This document shows, piece after piece, positions 45,852-58,469 of a stretch of DNA of 64,000 bases. The notes under the pieces were generated by a model. It was not told the DNA's origin. It saw only the letters and a program-made list of their open reading frames with translations, and ran no database searches. The DNA is taken from the NCBI GenBank assembly GCA_023376005.1, contig CM042151.1, positions 73,196,605 through 73,260,604 of the forward strand, in the 5' to 3' direction. Numbering within the stretch: the stretch's first letter is position 1; each line of letters opens with the position of its first letter. Source of the DNA: Doryteuthis pealeii. Its lineage: Eukaryota; Mollusca; Cephalopoda; Myopsida; Loliginidae. The position numbers were made by a program, and so were the translations under genes.

Positions 45852-45997
45852 TTATACAAAACACCACTTCAGTAACACCTCTCATACAAAAAATACAAAA
45901 ATTTAACTTTTTATTAATGGTCATAATTATCAAGAATTATCCAATTTCTTTCTAGTTAAAATATTACTAAATCACTTAACAGTTCTTCTTCGTAAAT
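45338..45997. other. No recognised gene; related AT-rich spacer
   Basis: 45350-45530 weakly repeats 44885-45110 (CACTGGGAAACAC with ACATTGGGCAACAC, and the following TTGAGTTGGATC with TTGAGATAGATC). It is therefore a local duplicated segment interrupted by the MITE. A GA tract lies at 45818-45848. Confidence 0.45.
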
Positions 45998-46079
45998 CAG
46001 GGTTCCCACTCATTTTAGAAAATCATTTTCCAGGACGTTTCCAGGACATTTTTAAGATTTTCCAGGACAGAAATTGTTC

Positions 46080-47930
46080 TCGGCAATTTCATAATTTAAT
46101 CGATATTAATCTAATGTCAACACATTTAGACAGTTTTATTGTTACTTTTTTATGATGCAGGGTTAATTAATTAGCTTGGGTTTATTATAGATGATGCCTA
46201 CACCTATCAATTAACTACACAGAGTGTCCACAAAGTCTATATGCACTTTAAAGTTATAAATTATTTTAAGCGCACTCTGACTTTATGGACGCGCTGTACA
46301 ATACAATTGTCTGGCTTCCTGTTTTTGCTTAGCCATGATCAACATTACTGGGTAATTTTTCCATTAGCAAATCAATTTTACACCCTCACCCAATATTTTA
46401 GATAAATGTTTTTTTGTTTATCTTTCCATTGAATTAGTACAAATTTCAATAAACTCAAATTTCAGATATTTACCGTGTTTCTCATTTTTTTATTGGCAAA
46501 TATATGTAGATATCTTACAATGACCACCCCTCATTTTTTATATCTGTATTATGTTTTATATACTATGTACATTATATGTACATTAATAGCCATGTTCAAT
46601 TTTTGGAGTGTAAGAGAGATAAATGCGTATCCCAAGAGGCGATAACTCATTATTTGTCTCTTGCCGCTGAGTACACACCTATGGTGGACAAACATTGAAA
46701 TTTTTTTACTATCTCGTATGTTTTCACATCCAGGTATTTCGAAGTAAAACATAAATATTGGATTTTCTTTCCAATATCTTTAAAAATATTTTTTCCTGGA
46801 AGTGTAACCAAAAAAACTTTTCTCTGTTGTGATTGACATATTTATTCAAACTGGGAGAGAATTCGGCCCCTTTTGTCATCCATAGTTGAAACTGGCAATT
46901 TAAAAAATGTTTTTTTAAATCTCAGAAAATATGCAACATATCATAGCATATTTTTTAATTTTATTTTTTTCAAAGATAAAATTCATGGCTATCTTTTGTT
47001 AATTTTCAAGTTAGCCCCGGATATTGACAGACATGTAAAATTGACCTTGAAATTTTTAAGATAGTAAAAAAACTCAATTAAACTTAGATAAAATCATTTT
47101 TTTTTGCATCAATTTGAAGAAATTTTTTTTTATACTACGAAAAAAAAACAAAAACAAAAAACATGCTATATTATTCATTTGAGTTTTAAGAAAATAAATT
47201 TTAAATTTTAAGATCACTTTTTTAGGGTATTGAATTTATATTTTTTTTATTTTTCTATATATTCTTCAGGATATGATCTTTCAAGAAATCTAAAAATTAT
47301 GGAACAGGATTTTTTTTCTTCAAATGGTAAAACGCCCCTCCCCCACTCCCCACATTCTGAATCAATTAAAAAAAATTTTTCAGGTTTCTTCAATAAAATA
47401 AGTTAAATCGTTATAAAATTAAGTCATTGAAAAATAATTTGGTGAAAATTTCATTAAAATTGGACAATTCCCTGATTTTTGGCAATCATTTTAAAATTAA
47501 GAAATTAAAAAAAAATTATCTCCCTTTGCAACCCATGAACATCCCCTATATATTAAAGTTATATTTTCAACTTGAAATGATAGATAGGGAAGGACATGGA
47601 AAACAAGACGTCTTAAAGAAGCAGCTCATATGTTGGGCTGTAGTGACCTATTGAGTAGACCAAATACAGAGATGAATACAATATGGGAACCAATCATTAA
47701 AAAGGCTAAATCAAATTTTTTTTTTAAGTAGATTATTTTAAAAATAAAAAATATTGAAAAAGACTGAAGGATTTTAGACCTCAATGGTGGGTGGTGTTGG
47801 GAATTGTGTTTTGTAGAAATTCAATTGAAATTTGTACAAATTCTTAAAAAAAAAAAAAGAAAATTTTTAAATGGGGTGGGATGTAAAATATCTAAATTGA
47901 TGTGCCGTTAAAAATCGCAGGTGGGGGTGA
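46080..47930. other. AT-rich interior without gene
   Basis: Long A and T runs with fragments of the fold-back family (47440-47495) and of the AAATATCTA repeat. No supported frame. Confidence 0.45.
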
Positions 47931-47988
47931 CAAATTTAAGTAGATATTATACAATATCCCCATATTGTATAATATCTACTTAAATTTG
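47931..47988. repeat. Perfect 27-bp-arm hairpin
   Basis: The arms 47931-47957 and 47962-47988 are exact reverse complements with loop CCCC. The arm sequence belongs to the GTAGATATTATACAAT repeat also seen in the 53-bp minisatellite. Confidence 0.93.
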
Positions 47989-48609
47989 TTGATAATAAGC
48001 AAAAAACACATCACAGTACATATTTGATAGGTACAACCAATTTGTGTGCTCATTTTCATTTTAAAAACCAATTAAAATTAAATTGATTATTTAAGGTCAA
48101 GTTTTTGTTTAATTTGAAAAGTATAATCATCATACTTTTCAACGTAAATAAAAATTACATATGTAATATCATTTTGCTTCTATTTTTTTAAATGGTGCTC
48201 ATTATACTATAATGAGAATCAATAAAGAAAAAAAAAAGAAAAATGATATTACATATGTAATTTATTTTTAATACAGTTTAAACAATTAAATTCAGCTACA
48301 AAATTTGATCAAAATGGGCCCTTTGTGTGAAATAGTTACAGACTAAAATCCCCACATCATTTAAGATTTTAAGACTTATAATAGTTTCTTCTTAGAAATC
48401 AATAATAGAAAAAACATTAAATACACTATGTACAGAAAATGATTAACTTTTTGATATTGATTTAAATGAAATATCTTCTTTTTTTTGTGTTCAAAGCACA
48501 CAGAAAAAAAATCTGGCGTTTTTGTTTACAAAAATTCACCAAGAAATGTTAAAAAATGCAGAGGCGCAGATTGAAGAAAAAAAAAATTGTCATTAAAATA
48601 TGATAGGGA

Positions 48610-50390
48610 CTAGCAAACAGAGGCTAAAATTCGTTTTTGACAAAATGACTTTAGCCCCCTACAGAAAATAATTTACCAAAAACCAGGGAATTATCAGATT
48701 TTAATGAAATTTTCAGTGTTTATGTATCAATGAATGATCTTTATAATGCATTATTTATTTTATTTTAAAACTTTCTCATTTTTTTCAGGTCACTTAATTT
48801 TGACCCCCTTATGTTGGGGGCGTAACATTACTTCAAGTTGGTCCTAACTTGATACTAATTACAGTATAAATAAAGAGATAAAAGACCAAAGTTATGAATA
48901 GAAACAAACAAAAAAAATTTACGGTTGAGTTTCTATGAGAAAATAAGTACCAAAAATCGAAAAATAAAATGTAAAAAAAAATATATAAAATAATTTTTTT
49001 AGGAGATTTCTTTTTTACTCATTTCCATAATTATTTAATTGACTATTATCTTATCAAAAAAAAAAATTATACATCGATATTTTTTCTGCGAAAATAGAAT
49101 TTTTCTTCAAAACTTATTACTTCGTGAGTATAAAGTAAGGTTTGCATTAAATAGATATTTATTTCTAGAAACTAAAAATATAACATTTTAAACTTAATAT
49201 CAAGAGTCACATATTTTAAAACAATTGAATTGATTTTCATTATAAAACCATAATGTTAGAACATTAATTGTATGGAAGACCAAATACATAAAACATAAAA
49301 TATCTTCCTCTCTATTCAGGAGAGTTAATGTTTGTGTCAGTAATTTAACGTAAAGATTCAATATCTAATAAGTTAAGGTAAGTTCATTTCATTATTACTA
49401 TTTTTAATTCAATTATTCCTTTTTAATTAAAAATATTCAAATTCTAATTGATGTTTTCTCACTTTTTATCTTTAAATTAACATTTTTTTATTTTTTTAAC
49501 TAAAATAAAAAAAAAAATTGCAATTCCAAACTCTTGTCATGTCTGGCCGGACATGACTATCTGGAACCCCAAAATTTTTGTTTTTAATTTTTGTTTTTTT
49601 CCTTCAATGGATTATTATCGATTGCACACCAATCTATCAGATTGTAAAAAAAAATTCTAAAAAGTTCTTTATTTTTCGAGTTCCCCGTCGTAAATATTGG
49701 AAACGCTACAATTTTTTTTTTTTCTTCCTTCAATGAATTATTATCGTTTACACACCAATCTATCAGATTTTTTTTTAATTCTTAAAAGTTCTTTACTTTT
49801 TGAGTTTAATTCCCTGATTTTTGGTAAATTATTTTCTGTAGGAGGGGGTGCTAAATTCATTTGGTCAAAAAACAGATTTTATGTCAATCAAACAACACAA
49901 AAAAGTTTAAAATATTATGGCAATTATGGAATACCATACATGAAACGTAAATAATATGCAAATTTTATTTTCAATGAAACTAAATATATTTTTGATTTTT
50001 TTACATACAAAAAACGGATTTTCCTTGGTTAAAAGTTAAAACGAGTGTGAAAAATTTCAGTAACATTTAATGAATATGTATTTAAAGTAACGCTTTACTT
50101 ATTTCTAAAAAGAAATGTTTATAAGTATTTTAAAAATATTTTAAAGCCATTATTGAACACGATAAATCAAAATAAATTGAACGTAACTTTTTGTTGAAAT
50201 TCGGACGATTTTTAATATATAAAATGTATTAAAAATAAATTGCATATTGTAATAATATTTTTCTTTTTTAATGATGGTCATTATGTTACTACTTATCGAT
50301 TTAAACAAAGTTTGACCTTAAATAATAGATTTAATTATTTTTAATTCGCTTTTAAAACTCCTAGCAGACGACGTTAATGCCAGTGGCTAA
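48610..50390. repeat. Fold-back repeat unit with tail (copy 2)
   Basis: It matches 20300-23880 but lacks both insertions found there. The left arm is 48650-48900, the inverted end is 49810-49880, and the tail is 49890-50390. CAAT at 49885-49888 is the empty site for solo-LTR copy C. No coding sequence was recognised. Confidence 0.72.
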
Positions 50391-51714
50391 AATATGATCA
50401 TTCCGATTTTTTTCCTCCAATCGAAGGGATTAATTTTTTTTCTCAATACGTCTATGAGGTCAAAATTGGCAGTACCTAATATTTGAAATTTGAATTTGTG
50501 TTTTGTAAAAATTCATCGAAAAATATTTTAAACGGGGTGAGGTGGGGGTTAGAATATCTAAATTGACTTGCTGATAAAAAGGCGTATGGGGGGGGGAGAT
50601 ATTGTAAAATATCTACATTAATTTACCCATAAATTGCACGACTCAGAAAATATCTGTTTGGTAGAGTAAATTAGGTCAGGAGTCCGGGTGGCAAAATGTT
50701 AACATTACCAATATTTTCCAGGAGGTGGTGGGGTTGCTATTTACATCGTAAAAAGGACAGTTAATTTTTAACTGATATGAAATTGACATTTGATGAAAAC
50801 AAAAACAACAAAAAACTAAACTTTTGTTGAAGCGACATATGCTTGAAGCCTTACTTAGGGGTCTAGGGTGGGGACCAACGTTTGTCTTAAAATAAAAAAA
50901 AATTACTTTTGATCGCTTTCAAAACTTTTTAATAAAAACTTTTTTTAAATGAACATTAATTTTATGTAATTCTTAAATATTAGTATTACGTTACTGCGTA
51001 TTGTTTTTTTTTTCTGTTTGTTTGTTTAATTAATCATTTTCAATTAAAATTTTGCGTGCGCGCTATTCTATACATTCAAGTACAAAACATTCTTTGATTT
51101 TCAGTAACTATTTTACACGAGTGCTATTTAAAAAAGAAAAAAAAAGGATTTTAGCTCACTTCTTCAAATAAAAATAACGCATTTTAGGCGAAATTTCTTA
51201 TAATTAATGGTATTTGTAGTGTGAAAATTAAAATTATGTCAATTCAGTTGTGGAGATTGTTTTAATTTCGAATTTCTGGGAAAATTATTTGACTGACATA
51301 CAGACAAAATATTCCTTTAAGTCTTGCTAAAATATTAAATCATTTTATTCAATTAAACACAACTGAACATGATTATCAAGGAAATGTTAAAGTTACATCT
51401 TCTGAATTTTACAAAATTTTACGTCTTGTAATCTTTAAAGTAGTCTAACTGAATAATTCTTGCCTTGTTCAGTGTCACATGAAAATAAATCAAAATATGC
51501 TACATGATGAAAACCAGACTTCATTGGATGAAATCAACAAGTACCCACTCAGTCAGAAGCATTTTTAATGTTTAATGAATATTCATGAATAATTTGGGAA
51601 ATCTTGCGTAGATTCGGTGAGCGTTAAAAACAAAAACAAAAAACACTGTCCTTGTTATTTTACTAGTTATATTTGTTTACTGTAAATATAACATTAATTT
51701 TGTCTCGGATAATT
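50391..51714. other. No recognised gene
   Basis: AT-rich interior of the 5.9-kb segment. A single GTAAAATATCTACATTAA unit of the 53-bp repeat lies near 50605-50640. Confidence 0.45.
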
Positions 51715-51976
51715 CAAATTTTCCAGGACAAAGTTACGAAATTTTTCTAGGATTTTTGACAAAAACCCCCCATTTTTCCAGGTTTTCCAGTACTGGAAAA
51801 TGAAAATTTTATTTTCCAGGTTTTCAAGGTTTTCCAGGACGCGTGGGAACACTGTAAATCATTTTCTTAATGATTTTCAACATACAAATCATCTTCCAAT
51901 AAAAATCCATTAACTTAAAGAAAAATTACATCAAGCAATTAGTATAAATATGTCCATAGTGCAGTATCATCTTCAC

Positions 51977-52248
51977 CAGAATTTTTCAACCTTTTTCATC
52001 TCACGGCACAGTGAGCTGGGCAATAAATTGATCGAGGTACACCATCAGTATATAAACATATAATTATTTTATCATTCAAATTTTAAAAGAAAAGGAATAG
52101 TGAAAATGTGCTACAGGTGTAGCATAATTAAAACAAAAAATATTAAAAAGTAATAGAATAAAAATATAAGAGGATGATCAACTGTCCTCAACACACAGAA
52201 GCTTCACAGTACATTAGTGTGCTACAGCACACTGGTTGAAAAACTCTG
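51977..52248. mobile_element. hAT-type MITE, 272 bp
   Basis: The ends are CAGAATTTTTCAACC and GGTTGAAAAACTCTG. The flanking 8-mers ATCTTCAC (51969-51976) and ATCTACAT (52249-52256) match at 6 of 8. The subterminal GCACAGTGAGC and GTGCTACAGCACAC are of the kind found in hAT MITEs. No coding capacity. Confidence 0.7.
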
Positions 52249-52256
52249 ATCTACAT

Positions 52257-52983
52257 TATTAATTCAGACACAATTGCTAAGTCAACAGTATTTCTTAGAT
52301 ATTAGTTTATTGTAACACTTACATTCAAGCTTCAAAAATGTTATTTTTAAAATTTTGTATAACACAAATATGCGAAGCATACATGAAACCCTTATAACAA
52401 AAAAAAAAAAAAAAAAATATGATTATAAATTTATATATATTTATCTATATATTAATATGCATATTCCTATATCTTCTGTATGTTATCATCCTGCAACACC
52501 ATTTGGTTAAAAATGAAACCGTCCAAATTGTTCAAGATGCAATGCAAAAATGTAAATCCAGATTATCTGGTGTCACTTAGTCGCAGATTTCTTATTTGTC
52601 ACATTCTATTTCACCCAATTTTAAAAATGAAACATTCCAAATTTTCTTGAATGCCCAATCCAAATATTCCAAATGTGCTTGCATCGCTTAAATGTACAAC
52701 CCAAATATTCTAAATGTTCTTGCGTCGCTTAAATGCCCAACGTAAAACTGAAATGAATTGAAAAAAGAAAAAGTTACAGGTTTGTTTTATTTGTAATATT
52801 GAAATTCCTGCCTTAATTTAGGATATGTTTTAACTAGCCAGCGTGAGGTGAATTTTTGGCCCAACTTGGATTTATTTTTTATAAATTTATTTTTTTGTAA
52901 AAATTCTGTTTTTTTCTGGCAACTGCCATAAAGTTTTTGATTTTTCCATTATCAGTCTCTGATTGGCTGAATTTTGGGTTCTT
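52257..52983. other. No recognised gene
   Basis: AT-rich, with a poly(A) run at 52400-52418 and a duplicated segment (52640-52740) repeating CCAAATATTC and CTTAAATG. Confidence 0.45.
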
Positions 52984-55630
52984 GGTCATTCCATGTCAAT
53001 TCACTAGGGCGTTACACCCACCGACACAGAATTACCTGAAATTTAGCACAAATGTTCCCCTTTATGAGTTAGGAAAGTGTGCCAAATTATTTTGTGTTAA
53101 ACCTTACCGCTCCGATTTTAGAGGGGGGGATATAATTTTCCTATTTTGCACAGCTAATGGAAGCATTTTACCAAGATGATGAATATACTCGATTGATGCC
53201 AGTTGGGAAAGATTATGTTAGTATTAAACATAATATTCATCAGCAGAAAAGACTTATCTTGTGCAACCTAAATGAGCTCTTCAGACCATTCAAGGAACAG
53301 AACCTGATAGTATCCTTGGAGTTTTAAAAGTTTTGTAGTCTAAGGCTGAAATGCTGTGTCCTTGCTGGTAGTGCAGGTACACATGCCATATGTGTATGTA
53401 CCATCCAACAAAACAGGAAATTATTACTGGAACCACTGAATGTATCATATCAAGATCTCTTGAAATATATTGTCTGTAATACCAGTAGCAGAGAGTGTAT
53501 GATTCATAGGTGGTCAAATTGTCCTAAATCATCAGGGCAGCTTGAAAAAATTTTTTATGACACCATCGAAGGAAATATTGATAATGCTGAATCAATAGAG
53601 TTCTCCCAATGGATAACAACTGACTGATTGACTTTGACAACACAAAAGGATACCTGTCAAGCTTACATTCATTTAGTTGTTTTGCAATTGAATAAATTAG
53701 CACCTCATTCTTAATTGGCTAAATCACAATCCAGATACTTGAAGCAAAGAAAGGAGATTAGTGATTGTGAAGTTTTGTTCCTGGGAGATTTTGCCGAGAA
53801 CTACAAATTTGTAGTTCAAGATGAGATCCAGAGTTTTCATTGGAGTACCTCACAATGTACTTTACATCCAGTGGTATTCTACTTTAAACTTGAAAACGCA
53901 ATGCAAAATCATTGTTTCTGCATTATGTCGAGTGACAACTCACATGTTGTAGCATTCATTTATATATGGTACAGAAAAAAATTGAGGTAAACAGGCCTAT
54001 CTTGCCAAATATAAAAAATAGTGAGTATTTTACTGATAGTTGCACAACGCAATACAAGAACTTTGCCTATTTTGCAACCATCAGAAATATTTGGGTCTCA
54101 ATACAAAATAGAATTTCTTTGCAACAAGTCATGGTAAACAATCATGTGATGGTATAGGTGGGACAGTAAAAAGGATAGTGTCAAAAGAAAGTCTCCAAAG
54201 ACCAACTACCAAACAAATCCTTTCCAAAAATCTATGTTTGAATATTGCAGATCTGCAATTGAAGGTATCAAATTCATTCTGGTTGAAAAGGAGGAAGTTG
54301 AGGAAGCAAGGAGGAGCCTCAACAGGAGATTCAAAAATGCATCCAGTCCCAGGAACAAAAAGTTTTCATCAATTTATTCCACTCATCAGAGATAAAATAG
54401 CCATGAAACAATGTAGTGAAGATGAAAACTATGACTTCTCTATTGGAACTGAAGAAAAATAGTGAAATTTGTTGTTTCAGGATATGTTTGTTGCAGGTGT
54501 GACAATAAAAGTTGGATTGATACAGAGAATGACTTGCTGATTAAGTTAATGCACCCAGCTCTTCCATCTTGTTCATTTTACTGGGAAGAGGATTTTAAGG
54601 ATATGTTTTGTGCCATTCACAAATATTCTGTGCACTGTTGATGTCCCTATAACACCAAATGGTAGAGTTTATCATCTATCCAAGATGGTCTATATACACA
54701 ACAAAATTTATTGCACACTGTAGTTTAAACTGTAATGTTTTAAAGACTCCTTGTATATTCATTTTTATTATCACTTTCTTTTGAATGAAAAAAAATCAAA
54801 TGGTTTTGTTTCATGAAAATAACTTTTAACTTCATGTTTAGTAGTATCTACAAATATTCTATGCACTGTTAATTATCATGCCTGCGGCAATGTTTACCAG
54901 TTGTTAAAAAGAACTATCTAGAAAGAAAAAAAAAAGCAATATCTGCAAAATATATTAATAAAAACAATATAATTGAATTGTTTAAGAAGTCACTGAGCCC
55001 AATATGAACATTTGAGAGTTCATAGAGCATTAGGATAATTGTCTTTAATTATAATCTTTCACTGAAATCCTGCACGTACATAGGAAAAAACTCTGAACTT
55101 GCCAGGTTCATATCTTCTAAAGTAGACTTTGCTCCCACACAAAATTCTTTGATGAACTTAGGCAGACATAGTAGATGTTAAGAAAAAATATTATGAAAAT
55201 TGAAGAGGACATATTTTCGATAGACTGACCGTAAGCTACATAGGTGAAAAGTTGTTGATTTTGGAGTCATGCATTTGGGTGGGCAAAATAAAAATCTCTA
55301 TCAGGTATAGGGTTAAAATAGTTGGATATTTGGATTCTACAGTCCTTATTTGCCCTGCATACCAAATTTCAGAAATATTGAATGTATGAAAGTATTTTTT
55401 TTAAATTAAATAAACACTGAGATTTTGCAACACCGCACAGCCTTAATTTTGAGGCAAAATTGGAAAAGTATACCCCCCCCCTCTAAAATCAGAATGGTAA
55501 GGTTTAAGACAAAATAATTTGGCACACTTTCCTAACTCATGAAGGGGAACATTTGTGCCAAATTTCAGGTAATTTGGTGTCAGTGGGTGCAAATTTCAAC
55601 TTTTTGCTGGTGTTTTGACATGAAATGACC
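52984..55630 (+). mobile_element. 2.65-kb DNA transposon with 170-bp inverted repeats
   Basis: The left terminal repeat (52984-53150) and the right one (55455-55630) are reverse complements with divergence. They share GGTCATT, TTACCTGAAATTT, CACAAATGTTCCCC, GTGTGCCAAATTATTTTG and TTTTAGAGGGGGG. Between them lies a decayed transposase on the plus strand. Both flanks carry CTT (52981-52983 and 55631-55633), so the duplication may be 3 bp, but this is weak. The superfamily is not assigned. Confidence 0.72.
53157..54690 (+). pseudogene. Decayed transposase of the TIR transposon
   Basis: Coding similarity to a widespread but, to me, unnamed animal transposon protein can be followed in pieces. They are: a segment from ATG at 53157 containing EAFYQDDEYTRLMP; 53715-53990 with GDFAENYKF and QSFHWSTSQCTLHP; a segment near 54020-54060 with YFTDSCTTQYKNF; 54140-54180 with a GGTVKR-like motif; 54178-54462 with SKESLQRPTT and VPGTKSFHQFIPL; and 54480-54600. 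The aspartates in GDFAENY and FTDS may be the first two DDE/D catalytic residues (inference). At least four frame changes and several stops make it a pseudogene. Confidence 0.6.
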
Positions 55631-56419
55631 CTTCTTGAAAATGAGGCTGATGTTCTTGTTTGAAATTTGGGTGGCTAAATTCATCAGATAAGAAATTAAT
55701 CTGAGATGGCTGGTCTCAAGTTTTGCAGTCTCTGTTGGCACAAAAATTTACGTGGACTCAAGTCCGCCAAAATTTTTGTGTACAAATTTGTTGAACTAGA
55801 GAAAGTTCTATTATAACCATTCCCTAATTTTATTTCAAGAATATTTGAGAAACTAAATATTAATTTTTAACTCCTAGAGCGAGTTAGTTTTCTCCAGAGG
55901 AGAAAGCAATTTTTGTAAATTTTATGATCTTGAAGTTGGCATAGAATGCCGACATTATAAGCCAGCAAATTCCTTTTATGTATGAGGAAGAATATCTCAA
56001 TTTGCAGGACTAAATTGTACATTTATTTGAAGTGAGAGGCTTTTTTAATTTAAAGGCGATTTTGGCCTTAGATAATTTTATGAGACAGAGAAGAATCCTG
56101 GCCCAGTCATTAACACTACCCAAACTAAGCACAGTCAACTTCAAAGGTTAGTCTGGCTGACCGCCATAAGTTTTTGTCATTAAGGTGATGCTAAGCAACA
56201 GTTTTAATCATGATAGATATGCACCTTGATAATGGTTCGGATAAGAACCAAAAGTACTTGGTCTGCCAATAATGGCTCTTTCGGAAAAATAGTTAATGCC
56301 TTTCAAGATTTTAACATCAAAAGAATTATTAGGAAACCTGAAAGAAAAAAAGAAAAAAAGGTGAAAATAATAAGAACTCTTTTTTGTTTAATCAAATTTG
56401 TTTGAATAAGAAGATTCTG

Positions 56420-56478
<59 letters not shown>

Positions 56479-56850
56479 ATAATTAGGCAGCATTTCTTCT
56501 TTCAAACATATTTGGTTGAACTGTGCAAACATTTTGTGTCTGCAAATTTTGTTCATAATCCTTTCTAGTTGCCAAATAGATGATATATCAGGCTGGAATT
56601 GGCTGATGTATTTGCCATAACTTATTTGTTCCCAAGTACTTTCAGTGCCTTCATAGGCCATCATCAGGGGAAAATGTAAAAACAATACATTGGATTGTTC
56701 AATTATACTAGTGTTTTATTGATATTAGTGTTATGTTTTTTTAATTTTATTTATTTATTTATTTTAATGTATTATTATTAATTATTATTATTGTAATTAA
56801 TGTACTTTTGTAATTATCCGCAAAATATACCCCCACCACCACCATTATTG
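55631..56850. other. No recognised gene; TA/GT microsatellite
   Basis: A (TA)n(TG)n tract runs 56421-56480. A 97-codon minus-strand frame (56392-56685) runs through that tract and is not supported as a gene. Confidence 0.45.
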
Positions 56851-57126
56851 CAAAACCGAGAATTTTTCAGTGCATTTTTGGCTGTAATCTTTGATGCAAT
56901 TTCCTCAAAAATTGGTACAAGTTAAAGATCTAATTTTTGGTAATTTTAAAAAAGTGAAAAATTGACCTACCTTAGTGATCAATTTCAACTGGATCACTTT
57001 CTTAGATATGTATTTTTGCAACATTTAGTTTTTAGTCTTCTAAAATCTTAACTGTACAGTCTTATCAAATTTAATTTGTCCTTCCTTTGTAATTCTATAT
57101 GTCTTGTAAATTTTAAACCTTTAGTG

Positions 57127-57152
57127 CAGGGGTTTTCAAACTATGGTTCCTG
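57127..57152 (+). repeat. Single hAT-like terminus
   Basis: CAGGGGTTTTCAAACTATGG resembles ends of hAT-type elements. I did not find a matching inverted end nearby, so it is probably a fragment. Confidence 0.35.
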
Positions 57153-57234
57153 ACCCTTCAGTGAATCATGAAATAAATAAATTGGATTGCAAAATAAAAA
57201 TGGGTTGCAAAAATAAATAAGAAAATAAATGCAT

Positions 57235-57845
57235 GGTTGGCTGCTGATTGTTTGGGTTTTATGGTATGGCAACCCATGTTGGGTTATTTTATGCCAAAGA
57301 CGTTTTTGTTTTATTCATTCTTCATGGGTAATCAGTTTGTTTCAAACACTTTTTCTATTCAACCCATAGATGGGACCCCAACAGGTACTACCACTCCAGT
57401 TGAGAGTGGACCTGGGAGCAATGGTGATGAAGGGGTGCTTCCTATTCTCCAGACCTACATAACTGAAACCTCATCATCAGATAGAGTTTTACATCATTCC
57501 CAGGACAGGAAGACCCTCATCCACTACCTTCTAGCAACCATATGATAAAAAGGGTTGGGGCTTGCCATAAGAGCAATAGGGTTGTGACAATTGTATAAGT
57601 GCTGGGCTTGACCTGACCTGATTGATTGGAGGGGGCCTCTCCAACCACCCACATAGCCTAAATAAGGGCCAAAGTAGAATGTAGCATGTCATGGACTGCT
57701 CAGCCACCAGGATTCTGTCCATAAGCATCATGAGGCGCCACCCATAGCCAACAGGTGGCCCCATTGTGGGGGTGGGGTTTTACCCCTCTGCAGAGGTACA
57801 GCGGTGTAATCTAAAGCCCCAACTGACAGGGCTAATTACCTTTGA
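57235..57845 (+). repeat. RepA retroposon copy
   Basis: Nearly full-length, from GGTTGGCTGCTGATTG through CCCATAGATGGGACCCC to CCAACTGACAGGGCT. No clear target duplication was seen. Confidence 0.75.
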
Positions 57846-58110
57846 GTAACTTTTAATATGCTGGTCTCTTATAGATGACTTCCACTGTACTAATATAAAA
57901 TAGCAGGTAATTATAGATTATTGTAGGTCAATTTTTCACTTAAAAAAAAAAAATCAAATTACATGAAACACCAAAAGTTATGTATTGGTTGATTAAGTAC
58001 TGATACCAAAATTTAGATCTTTCACATGTACTATTTTTTGAGGAAATAGCATAAAAGATCATAGACAAAAATGCACTGAAAAATCCTCGATTTTGTAACA
58101 TTCGGCCAAA

Positions 58111-58465
58111 AAATTGATCAGAAATTCTAACAATTTCAGTATTTAAACAGGCCAATGTTGTCATTTTATTTAATTAAAATGAAATTAAATCACAAATATA
58201 TCACTAAAGTTCAAATTAAAAATATGCCCCCCCCCACATTTTTGTAAAACCGAGGATCTTGATTATTCGGTACAAATGCAGAATAGCGCACAAGACATGA
58301 TATCATTAGAATCGCATTTTATGTATAAATAGCAATAGACTACAAAAACTCCTGACTTAGCCTAACACTAACCATAGTTCCTCAAAGGTTTCAGATATTT
58401 TTTTGGTCAATTTTGACCGCGTTTAGCCTGAAATATTTTTTACAAATGGCATATTTACATTATTA
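58111..58465. other. No recognised gene
   Basis: AT-rich spacer between two fold-backs. Nothing supported. Confidence 0.4.
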
Positions 58466-58469
58466 ATTT

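Larger units (their letters stand above)
45998..51854. mobile_element. 5.9-kb segment bounded by inverted transposon ends
   Basis: The left end is CAGGGTTCCCACTC and the right end, reverse-complemented, is CAGTGTTCCCACGC. Both continue into TTTTCCAGGAC-type subrepeats (46010-46075 and 51715-51840). TAAAT flanks both sides (45993-45997 and 51855-51859). No transposase was found inside; the interior is AT-rich and filled by other repeats. Ends of this type are known from hAT-like DNA transposons, which give 8-bp duplications, so the 5-bp match does not settle the class. Confidence 0.5.
56855..58110. mobile_element. Fold-back repeat hosting a RepA copy
   Basis: The arms 56860-56985 and 57925-58105 are inverted copies sharing AATTTTTCAGTGCATTTTTG, AGATCTAA/TTAGATCT and GTGAAAAATTGACCTAC. 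The RepA copy at 57235-57845 lies between them. A third, single-arm member is at 35440-35700. No coding sequence. Confidence 0.6.
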
